From positions 1 through 5,558 of the forward strand of contig JBEIJQ010000183.1 of assembly GCA_040380145.1 (NCBI GenBank): 5,558 nt of DNA, read 5' to 3'. The position numbers and the translations under genes are program-made. Under the pieces are notes generated by a model that was not told where the DNA came from, made no database searches, and saw only the letters and a list, made by a program, of their open reading frames with translations. The first letter of the stretch is position 1. Every line of letters begins with the position of its first letter. The DNA comes from JBEIJQ01 sp040380145 (lineage in GTDB: Bacteria > Bacteroidota > Bacteroidia > Chitinophagales > Saprospiraceae). Of this stretch, positions 1 to 5,558 are shown piece after piece.

Positions 1-326
1 AAAATGGCACCTCAAAACAGAACATTGAAGGCAATGCAAATAACATCGATTATAACAAAATCATTTTTGACAAAAAAAATTTTTGAACAGTTTTAATATA
101 TATGTTGTTATATAAGCATAGAGCCCAGTCGTCATTGCCCTTGTCCATTGAGCAAAAGACGACAACGGAAATATCGTCGGATGTAATAGAGTGCCCCTTA
201 AAAGGCGCGATTAAAATGCTTTTACAAAAAAGGGAATTATCCGAAACACCCTTTCAAAAAAATTCGGGCGCGGTAGCCGAAAAGCGCAAGAGTAGGCATT
301 TTTTCATATACATAAATAATATTGTT
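1..326. other. A+T-rich leader region without a convincing gene
   Basis: This stretch is visibly richer in A and T than the rest of the window and contains several homopolymer A or T runs. I see no RNA gene, no strong hairpin terminator and no convincing complete gene. The frame of the downstream gene stays open back to an ATG at 102, with another ATG at 216. Translation from either would put 75 or 37 poorly structured residues in front of a clear signal peptide, so the stretch is better read as an untranslated leader plus promoter region. A short frame open from the left edge to TGA at 84-86 could be the tail of an upstream gene, but it is too short to support. Confidence 0.6.
67..102 (+). 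promoter_or_regulatory. Weak candidate promoter for the large surface protein gene
   Basis: TTGACA lies at 67-72 and is followed by an A+T-rich stretch with TAATAT (94-99) and TATATG (99-104). The spacing to these boxes is longer than ideal for a sigma-70 promoter. There is no clean match to the Bacteroidota -7 consensus TAnnTTTG here. If it is used, transcripts would carry a leader of roughly 220 bases. This is only a composition and motif suggestion. Confidence 0.2.
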
Positions 327-413
327 ATGAAAAGTAAAGAAATTTCCATATTATTCCCGATCGCCGCAGTTTTGGCCGTGCTGTTTTTGGCCATGTCGCC
401 GCTCGCAGCGCAG
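327..413 (+). other. Sec signal peptide of the surface protein
   Basis: Residues 1-29 show the classical pattern: a short basic start (MKSKE), a hydrophobic core from about I6 to M23, then a small-residue stretch S24-P25-L26-A27-A28-Q29 as the likely cleavage region. The exact cleavage bond cannot be fixed by eye and lies around residues 27-30. There is no lipobox cysteine at the cleavage region, so this is a type I signal peptide rather than that of a lipoprotein. It is consistent with the sorting domain at the other end, since T9SS cargo first crosses the inner membrane through Sec. Confidence 0.9.
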
Positions 414-3400
414 GGTATGAGGTCGCCAAGGGAAAAAAAAGAAAGCCTGTCGGACATGATGGGTGTTTGCAACAAGATCGGCGCAACGAACATTGGTTCA
501 CTGATGGCGGCAGACGACGATCGGCGGCCCTGTTTTGCGCTGCCGCTTGAAACCGGAAAACACGAACAAGATGCGGCCGATAAGGTCAGCAAAAACGGAT
601 TGGACAATAGAGTGACCATCAGCGGAAACCGCAGGATTTGTTCGGGACAAAGCACCACGCTGACCGCTTCGGGCGGCAACAGCTATGTGTGGAGCACGGG
701 GGCCACTACGTCCTCCATCACGGTCAGCCCCTTGAACAACACCACCTACAGGGTCACGGCCACATTTGCGTGGGGGGCAACGGCATCCGCCAGTTTTTCG
801 GTCAACGTGAACGGGAAACCAAATGTCACCATTGCCGGGCAGGCGGGCATTTGCTGGGGAGGCAGTGCCACTTTGACGGCGACCGGTGGAAACACCTATT
901 TGTGGAGCACTGGATCCACCTTTACCAACATCACGGTGTCGCCCACCGTCACCACGTCTTATTCGGTCACCACCACCAATGCGAACGGGTGCACTTCTTC
1001 GACTTCGCGCACGCTGACGGTCACTCCATCCGGAGGGGCCTCGATAACGGGCAATTTGGCTATTTGTTCGGGCAGCAGTACGACCTTGACGGCAAGCGGG
1101 GGCGGCAGTTACCTGTGGAGCACGGGAGCCACCGGAGCTGCCATTACCGTGAGTCCGGCGAACAATACGGTGTACACGGTGACCGTTTCGGCGGCGCAGG
1201 GGTGTTCGGCAACGGCCAGCGCTTTGGTGCAGGTTTATTTGGCCACGACGCCATCCATTTCGGTGAGCACGTCGATCTGTGCCGGGGCGCAGACGGTGTT
1301 GACGGCCGCCGGAGGAAGCAGTTTTGCGTGGAGCACGGGCCAGACAACGACTTCCATAACCGTTTCTCCCGCAGCGACCACGACCTACACCGTGACGATT
1401 TCCAACGGGGGAGGTTGTTCGTCCACCGCGACCAGTACTATCACGGTCAATCCGGTACCGCCGATCTCGTTCGGCGGGCCAACTGCGGTTTGTCCGGGCG
1501 CATCGGCCACGGTGACGGCTTCGGGCGGCAGCAGTTATATTTGGAATACCGGAGCCACGACTTCTTCCGTCACCCTGACCGTCAACGCCACTACGGTTCT
1601 GACAGTGATCGTGGGCAATGCATCGGGATGCACGGCTTCAGCGAGCCGGACGATCACGGTCTATGCTCCGCCGCCGGCATCCGTTACGGCCGGACCGAGC
1701 ACAATCTGCTCGGGCGGCAGTTCGACTCTGACGGCGATGGGCGGCGTGGCCTATCTGTGGAACACGGGCGATACGGGGGCCGCGATTTCGGTGAATCCCG
1801 CGCTCACCACGACCTATTCGGTCACGGTGAGCGATGTGGCCGCCTGCACGACGACGACCCAGGCAACAATAACCGTTTTGAAGGGTTCCATCACCGGTAT
1901 GGCCATCGGTTCCGACACCTCGGTGATTTGTCCGGGAGATACCGCCACCTTGACGGCTTCGCTCGGCACGGCGTATTTGTGGAGCAACGGCGCGACGGGG
2001 GGGTTCGTGCGCGTTTCCCCCTTGGCGACCACGGTTTACGGGGTCACGGTCACCACCACGGCGGGCTGTACGGTAACGGCCTCCCATGTGGTCGCTCCCA
2101 GAGAAGCGCTGACCGTTTCGATGATCTGGACAGACGAAACCTGCCCCCGCGACAGCAACGGCACGGCCACACTTGTGCACAACGGGATTTCCTTTGCTTG
2201 GAGCAACGGGGCCACCGATCTGTTCTTGTCGGGACTTCCACCGGGCGTATATACGGCAACGGTGACGGGTGCACATGGGTGTACGCTTACGGCGTCGGCG
2301 ACGATCGGAACGGTACCCGACAACACGCCCCCAACGCTGTCGCCCTGCCCGAGTTTTCCGACCCTCTATGTGTACAACACCTACACGGTGCCCAACTTTT
2401 TGTCCAATATGGTCGCCACCGACAACTGCCCCACCGTTTTGCTGGCGCAATCGCCGCCGGCGGGCACGGTTTTCCACAACAGTCAGATCGTCTGGGTCAC
2501 GATCACGGCTATGGACGGTTCGAACAACACGACGCAGTGTTCATTCCAGCTCGATCTGCGAATCCACAACTGTGGGTACATTTTTGTTGACCAAACGGCC
2601 ACGGGTCTCAACAACGGCTTCAACTGGACCGATGCGTTCACCGATCTGCAATCGGCCATAGCGGTTTCGAGCTCCAGCTGCGACACGATTTTGGTCGCCG
2701 CCGGCCAGTATTCGCCGGGCCTTTTGCCTACCAGTGCCTATGTGCTGAAGCCGCTCGTGCCCCTTTATGGAGGTTTCCCCAACGGGCAGGATTCGGTGGC
2801 CTGGGCCTTCAGCGATAGGGACCCCGAACTGTACCCGACCGTTTTCGACGGGGGCGGTATCAGTTACCGCGTTTTTTCCGGGGTCAATCTCGGCTCCGAT
2901 CCTAAACTGTCGATCTATGACGGCTTCACCGTCCAAGGAGCTTATGACAACGGGATGTTCATCCAAGCGGCAGGTGCGAGCCAACAGGCCAGTCCGATCA
3001 TTCGAAACGTTGTTTTTCAAAGCAACAACGGCAACAGTGGAGGTGGCTTGGGGTTGTTCGTCATCAATGGAGGCATTTCCATGCCCAAGATCATGAACTG
3101 TACTTTTTCGGGCAACACCGCCCGCTCCCAAGGGGGAGGATTGAACTTGTTGGCCCAGAGCGGTTCGACGATTCAGGCCGAAATCACCGATTGTTCATTC
3201 TTGAACAACTCCGCCTACAAACCGGGCACCTCGCTGGCACGCGGTGCCGGGTTGGGCGTTCATGCACAGGGCGTGGGCACTTTGCTAACGGTCGCCATTT
3301 CCGAATGTTCGTTTTTCAACAACAGTGCCCAGCATGTAGGCGGGGGGCTGATGAACTATTCCAGGCAGGGAGCTGTCACCAATGTGGTCGTCGAAAACTG

Positions 3401-4583
3401 TCGGTTCGAAGGCAATTCAGCCTTTGCGGGTGGAGGGCTTTATACTTTTTGCCAGGGCGGCAGTGCGACCACCGGCGTCTCGCAGACCGATTTTTTCGGC
3501 AACGCCGCGATCTCGATCGGGGGTGGATTGGCCACTTATTGCGAACTGAACGGCGGATCTACGGCGGTCAACTTGGAAAACATACTGTTCGAAGACAACA
3601 TGTCGGGCAACAAGGGTGGTGCATTGGCGAACCTGGGGCTCAAAGGGGGCATTGCCCTGATGAACGCCAAAAAATGCCGTTTTGACCGAAATCTGTCTTC
3701 CAACTTCGGCAGCACCGTTTCGACCGAATGCAACACCCGCAGCTTTGCCTATCCCGGCACCTACACGGAAACGAACTTGGAAAACTGCCTCATGTTCCGC
3801 AACAACCAAGCGGTGCGCGGCGGAGCCCTGTACAACGGCGCGGCAACCGGGGGAATCAGTGTCCTGAACGTCGCGCACCTGTCCGCCGCGCAAAACAACG
3901 CACAGTTCGGCCCCGGGGTGTTCAACAATGCGATTTTCCCTGCCCAATCGAGAACGAATCTGACCAACTCCGTGTTCTGGGGCAACCCGGCCACCACTCC
4001 CGGACCGAGGCTTTTTTTCAACCTGGGCTCCGGAACCACGCTCACGATACGCCATTGTTCGCTGCAAGAAGCAGTGATGACCGCCAATGCCGCCGGTAAC
4101 GGTTCATTTGTGGTTCAAGAGGGCAACTTCGCTGGCGACCCGATGTTCGTGGACTTCGCCAACGGCAACCTGACTCCACAGCCCACCTCGCCCTTGGTAG
4201 ATGCCGGCATGGCGCTGCCCATCGCCGAGGATTACCGCGGCAACCCGAGACCCATGGGCGCCAGGGCCGATATCGGGGCCTACGAACTGGGGGGTGTCGG
4301 GGCCGTGCCGAGGATCGCACAAAGCCAAGAAGAAGCCCTCCAGCGCTCGTTTGTGATTTTCCCCAATCCGTCGGAGGGGGCGTTCACGGTGGTCTTGGAC
4401 CAAGAAACCACGGGATTCGTGCAGATATTCGACGCAAGGGGCAGTTTGGTGGCCTCCCGACAATTGAACGGGAACAACCAAGCCCAATTCGATCTCCGCG
4501 GACAAGGAACGGGCATATACATGATGCGCTTCGTGGACGGAGAAACGGTGGTCACAAAGCCTTTCACGATGGTCCGTCCCTGA
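327..4583 (+). CDS. Large T9SS-secreted multidomain surface protein (Ig-like repeats, SprB-like repeat, HYR-like domain, beta-helix, type A sorting domain)
   Basis: The 1418-residue product is probably exported by Sec and then by the type IX secretion system, to act outside the cell as an adhesin or matrix protein. Seen in order: signal peptide (1-29); an unrecognised linker with C48 and C69 (30-95); seven Ig-like repeats (about 96-592); a SprB-like repeat (593-663); a HYR-like module (665-748); a right-handed parallel beta-helix (750-1321); and a type A sorting domain (1342-1418). The start at 327 was chosen because it places the signal peptide at the N-terminus, whereas upstream in-frame ATGs at 102 and 216 would bury it. 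No Shine-Dalgarno sequence precedes it, as is usual in Bacteroidota. No catalytic site is visible, and the beta-helix fold alone does not imply polysaccharide lyase activity. Localisation is well supported; the ligand and role are unknown. Confidence 0.93.
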   Translation: MKSKEISILFPIAAVLAVLFLAMSPLAAQGMRSPREKKESLSDMMGVCNKIGATNIGSLMAADDDRRPCFALPLETGKHEQDAADKVSKNGLDNRVTISGNRRICSGQSTTLTASGGNSYVWSTGATTSSITVSPLNNTTYRVTATFAWGATASASFSVNVNGKPNVTIAGQAGICWGGSATLTATGGNTYLWSTGSTFTNITVSPTVTTSYSVTTTNANGCTSSTSRTLTVTPSGGASITGNLAICSGSSTTLTASGGGSYLWSTGATGAAITVSPANNTVYTVTVSAAQGCSATASALVQVYLATTPSISVSTSICAGAQTVLTAAGGSSFAWSTGQTTTSITVSPAATTTYTVTISNGGGCSSTATSTITVNPVPPISFGGPTAVCPGASATVTASGGSSYIWNTGATTSSVTLTVNATTVLTVIVGNASGCTASASRTITVYAPPPASVTAGPSTICSGGSSTLTAMGGVAYLWNTGDTGAAISVNPALTTTYSVTVSDVAACTTTTQATITVLKGSITGMAIGSDTSVICPGDTATLTASLGTAYLWSNGATGGFVRVSPLATTVYGVTVTTTAGCTVTASHVVAPREALTVSMIWTDETCPRDSNGTATLVHNGISFAWSNGATDLFLSGLPPGVYTATVTGAHGCTLTASATIGTVPDNTPPTLSPCPSFPTLYVYNTYTVPNFLSNMVATDNCPTVLLAQSPPAGTVFHNSQIVWVTITAMDGSNNTTQCSFQLDLRIHNCGYIFVDQTATGLNNGFNWTDAFTDLQSAIAVSSSSCDTILVAAGQYSPGLLPTSAYVLKPLVPLYGGFPNGQDSVAWAFSDRDPELYPTVFDGGGISYRVFSGVNLGSDPKLSIYDGFTVQGAYDNGMFIQAAGASQQASPIIRNVVFQSNNGNSGGGLGLFVINGGISMPKIMNCTFSGNTARSQGGGLNLLAQSGSTIQAEITDCSFLNNSAYKPGTSLARGAGLGVHAQGVGTLLTVAISECSFFNNSAQHVGGGLMNYSRQGAVTNVVVENCRFEGNSAFAGGGLYTFCQGGSATTGVSQTDFFGNAAISIGGGLATYCELNGGSTAVNLENILFEDNMSGNKGGALANLGLKGGIALMNAKKCRFDRNLSSNFGSTVSTECNTRSFAYPGTYTETNLENCLMFRNNQAVRGGALYNGAATGGISVLNVAHLSAAQNNAQFGPGVFNNAIFPAQSRTNLTNSVFWGNPATTPGPRLFFNLGSGTTLTIRHCSLQEAVMTANAAGNGSFVVQEGNFAGDPMFVDFANGNLTPQPTSPLVDAGMALPIAEDYRGNPRPMGARADIGAYELGGVGAVPRIAQSQEEALQRSFVIFPNPSEGAFTVVLDQETTGFVQIFDARGSLVASRQLNGNNQAQFDLRGQGTGIYMMRFVDGETVVTKPFTMVRP
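612..2102 (+). repeat. Seven tandem Ig-like repeats (about 71 residues each)
   Basis: Each unit follows the pattern (I/V)C-x-G, then TLTA-x-GG, then a tryptophan in W(S/N)(T/N)G, then I-x-VSP, TT-x-Y-x-VT and a late cysteine usually in GC. The tryptophans fall at residues 122, 193, 264, 335, 406, 478 and 552. Spacing is therefore exactly 71 four times, then 72 and 74. Units begin near residues 96, 167, 238, 309, 380, 451 and 521. Two conserved cysteines per unit suggest one intradomain disulfide. Repeat 1 lacks the second cysteine, with alanine in the equivalent stretch (WGATAS). Such beta-sandwich arrays usually serve as stalks or adhesive modules in Bacteroidota surface proteins. The DNA has diverged between units, so the array is not a very recent expansion. 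Confidence 0.85.
2103..2315 (+). repeat. Single SprB-like repeat
   Basis: Residues 593-663 depart from the preceding units and match the SprB repeat pattern: an early TC-x-x-(D/S)-x-G-x-A, then a tryptophan in WSNGAT (W625), then L-x-G-L-P-P-G-x-Y and VTGAHGC. SprB is the giant gliding adhesin of Flavobacterium johnsoniae, and this repeat is widespread in T9SS cargo. Its tryptophan is 73 residues after that of the last Ig-like unit, so it continues the array in near register. One copy alone does not show that this protein takes part in gliding. Confidence 0.8.
2319..2570 (+). other. HYR-like (hyalin repeat) Ig-fold module
   Basis: Residues 665-748 begin D-N-x-P-P and contain an ATDNCP segment, a SPPAGT-x-F turn, a V-x-V-T-I-x-A-x-D-x-S-N-N strand and a final QCSF strand. 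This is the characteristic skeleton of HYR domains, an Ig-like fold linked to adhesion and often found near the C-terminal part of Bacteroidota secreted proteins. It sits between the repeat array and the beta-helix and probably works as a rigid connector. The assignment rests on motif recognition only. Confidence 0.7.
2571..4289 (+). other. Right-handed parallel beta-helix with choice-of-anchor Q-like ending
   Basis: Residues 750-1321 open with the typical entry of secreted Bacteroidota beta-helix proteins: YIFVD, an N-x-G-x-x-W-x-x-A-F-x-D-L-Q-x-A segment and a VAAGQY strand. Coils then repeat as (N/D/E)C-x-F, an N-(N/S)-(S/T)-A turn and a GGGL strand. Coil anchor positions are residues 895, 925, 956, 994, 1025, 1055, 1086, 1117 and 1154. 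The end has SPLVDAG, then D-Y-R-G-N-P-R, then DIGAYE, which is the usual ending of 'choice-of-anchor Q' proteins. The fold occurs in pectate lyases and also in many adhesins. I see no catalytic residues that would argue for an enzyme. Confidence 0.82.
4350..4580 (+). other. T9SS type A C-terminal sorting domain
   Basis: Residues 1342-1418 carry the standard motifs: F-x-I-F-P-N-P-S-x-G at the front, a V-x-I-F-D-A-x-G central strand, then GIYMMRF followed by a short basic tail ending KPFTMVRP. This immunoglobulin-like domain directs proteins through the type IX secretion outer-membrane translocon and is normally removed on export. Its length of about 77 residues and its terminal position are normal. 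It is the strongest single taxonomic marker in the window. Confidence 0.95.
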
Positions 4584-4617
4584 TCCGTCGAAAAAGCCCT
4601 ATTTGAAGTTGTTGGTT

Positions 4618-4654
4618 AAAAAAACGCCCCGACCAAGTGTCGGGGCGTTTTTTT
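4618..4654 (+). terminator. Strong intrinsic terminator after the surface protein gene
   Basis: A perfect inverted repeat pairs 4618-4633 with 4639-4654 around the five-base loop CAAGT. Its core is the nine-base G+C-rich stem CGCCCCGAC, flanked by seven A on the left and seven T on the right. It lies 34 bases past the stop codon. Because the A and T tracts mirror each other, it could act on either strand, but both neighbouring genes read rightward. It should isolate the downstream ammonia-lyase gene from read-through. Confidence 0.93.
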
Positions 4655-4747
4655 GTGGAAAGCAAAGAGCGTCCTACCTTTCTTTCCCCAAAAAAAGAAA
4701 AAAACTCGTTATTTGTCCCATTGTTCACTTATCCAGTCTCCTCCCGC

Positions 4748-5558
4748 ATGCCGCCGATTCTGCTCAACGGTCAGTCGCTCACCATCGAACAAGTATGCGC
4801 AGTCGCCCGCAGGGGCGCACAGATTCGACTTTGCGACCAAGCCATGGCACGGGTGGCCGATGCCCATGCTTTCGTACAGCAATTGGCCCGTGACGGGGCT
4901 GTGGTGTACGGGGTTACGACGGGTTTCGGGCAAAACGCCAACCGAGTGGTGCGCGAACCGGAAAAAGCCCTCGAACTACAGCGCAACCTCGTGCTCTCGC
5001 ACGCCGTGGGCATGGGCCACCCCTTGCCGCACGAAGCGGTGCGGGCGATGATGGCTATCCGCATCAATACTTTGTTGATCGGCCATTCCGGGGTGGCGCC
5101 GGCCACGGTGCGCCTGTTGGCGGAATGTTTGTGCCGCGATGTGCTGCCCGTGGTGCCCAGCCAAGGTTCCGTGGGCGCCAGTGGCGACCTGTGCCCCTTG
5201 GCGCACATCGCCCTGCTCGTCCTGGGCGAAGGGCCTGCCGATGTGTGCGGGCCGGACGGAGTTTTCCGACGCACCAGCGCGGCAGAGGCACTGGTAGGGA
5301 TCGGCGCCTCCCCCGTCCGGCTTTCCTACAAAGAAGGACTGGCCCTGATCAACGGCACCACGATGATGGCCGCGCTCGGCTGCTTGGCCGTGGACAGGTC
5401 AGAAAAATTGCTGCGCAGCGCCGTCCGCTGCGGGGCTTTGGCCTTCGAAGCGCTCTGCGCAAGGGGCGCGGCCTTCGACAAACGCATCCACGAGGCCCGG
5501 CGGCACAAGCACCAGCGCAAGGTCGCCAAACAGTTCCGCGCGGCGCTCAAGGGCTCTT
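4748..5558 (+). CDS. hutH: Histidine/aromatic amino acid ammonia-lyase, 3' end outside window
   Basis: The first 270 codons are present and the frame is still open at the right edge; the family is usually about 500 residues. These cytoplasmic enzymes remove ammonia from histidine (giving urocanate), tyrosine or phenylalanine, using an MIO group made from Ala-Ser-Gly. That triad is seen as A144-S145-G146 within GSVGASGDL, with the catalytic tyrosine Y54 in YGVTTGFG and N202 in LINGT. Residues S84-H85 match the Ser-His selectivity pair of histidine lyases, but NGTT replaces their usual NGTQ, and R-x-HK-x-Q near 255 recalls tyrosine lyases. The symbol is therefore provisional; the family is certain, the substrate is not. 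ATG 4748 fits the family's normal N-terminus. No Shine-Dalgarno sequence is visible. An in-frame TTG at 4721 is an unlikely alternative. Confidence 0.93.
   Translation, partial: MPPILLNGQSLTIEQVCAVARRGAQIRLCDQAMARVADAHAFVQQLARDGAVVYGVTTGFGQNANRVVREPEKALELQRNLVLSHAVGMGHPLPHEAVRAMMAIRINTLLIGHSGVAPATVRLLAECLCRDVLPVVPSQGSVGASGDLCPLAHIALLVLGEGPADVCGPDGVFRRTSAAEALVGIGASPVRLSYKEGLALINGTTMMAALGCLAVDRSEKLLRSAVRCGALAFEALCARGAAFDKRIHEARRHKHQRKVAKQFRAALKGS
5177..5185 (+). other. MIO cofactor-forming Ala-Ser-Gly codons
   Basis: These three codons encode A144-S145-G146, the tripeptide that cyclises autocatalytically to 4-methylideneimidazole-5-one in this enzyme family. The surrounding GSVGASGDLCPLAH is close to the bacterial histidine lyase signature. 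An intact triad indicates an active lyase or aminomutase rather than a decayed copy. Confidence 0.92.

Noticed and set aside
3..86. Possible 3' tail of an upstream gene, open from the left edge to TGA at 84-86
   Set aside because: The 27-residue Asn- and Lys-rich peptide looks protein-like, but it is too short, its codon use is unlike the neighbours, and another frame (to TAA 94-96) is equally open. It cannot be supported without upstream sequence.
102..326. N-terminal extension of the surface protein from ATG 102 or ATG 216
   Set aside because: It would put 75 or 37 residues before a well-formed signal peptide that begins at ATG 327, which is incompatible with Sec export. The DNA composition also differs from the coding region.
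612..2102. CRISPR-like or DNA-level tandem repeat
   Set aside because: The 213-base period reflects protein domains. The DNA units are diverged and lie inside one continuous reading frame, with no short identical repeats separated by unique spacers.
1638..2477. A 279-codon antisense open frame
   Set aside because: It is an Arg- and Gly-rich shadow of the repeat region without any domain. The sense strand is clearly the coding one.
638..2590. A 650-codon open frame on the + strand, in a different frame from the surface protein gene
   Set aside because: It lies wholly inside the Ig-like repeat region, and its product is a His-, Gly- and Arg-rich pseudo-repeat that merely mirrors the periodic, G+C-rich DNA. 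It has no recognisable domain or signal peptide. Stop codons are rare in this frame because of the repeated codon pattern.
2571..4289. Polysaccharide lyase activity of the beta-helix region
   Set aside because: Only the fold is supported. I see no lyase catalytic motif, and the choice-of-anchor Q-like ending is typical of non-enzymatic surface proteins.
4679..4700. Small inverted repeat TTTCTTT / AAAGAAA before the ammonia-lyase gene
   Set aside because: The stem is seven nearly all A-T pairs with an eight-base loop, which is expected by chance in this purine/pyrimidine tract, and no T run follows it on the + strand.
4708..4715. GTTATTTG as a Bacteroidota -7 promoter box for the ammonia-lyase gene
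   Set aside because: It differs from TAnnTTTG at two positions and lacks a TTTG-like -33 element at the right distance. A promoter is expected between 4655 and 4747 but cannot be pinpointed.

Overview
The window reads as chromosomal DNA from a moderately G+C-rich member of the Bacteroidota. The main evidence is a very large secreted protein ending in a type A C-terminal sorting domain of the type IX secretion system (T9SS), a system essentially confined to that phylum. The same protein carries a SprB-type repeat and a HYR-like module, both common in gliding and environmental Bacteroidota. Shine-Dalgarno sequences are absent before both genes, which also fits. I cannot name a genus.

Layout: positions 1-326 are A+T-rich and hold no convincing gene, only weak promoter-like sequence. 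Positions 327-4583 (+) encode a 1418-residue multidomain surface or secreted protein. Its order is signal peptide, linker, seven Ig-like repeats of about 71 residues, one SprB-like repeat, one HYR-like domain, a long right-handed beta-helix closed by a 'choice-of-anchor Q'-like ending, and the T9SS sorting domain. A strong, symmetric intrinsic terminator (4618-4654) closes this unit. A second gene starts at 4748 (+) and runs off the right edge. It encodes the N-terminal half of a histidine/aromatic amino acid ammonia-lyase with an intact Ala-Ser-Gly (MIO cofactor) motif.

The two genes appear functionally unrelated. One is a probable adhesin or matrix protein exported across both membranes and anchored or released by the T9SS. 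The other is a cytoplasmic amino-acid deaminating lyase, and the terminator separates their transcription. Nothing here amounts to a convincing new system. The points worth a second look are the very regular 71-residue array with a disulfide apparently missing from its first unit, the 30-31-residue cysteine-bearing period in the beta-helix, and the mixed substrate signature of the ammonia-lyase.
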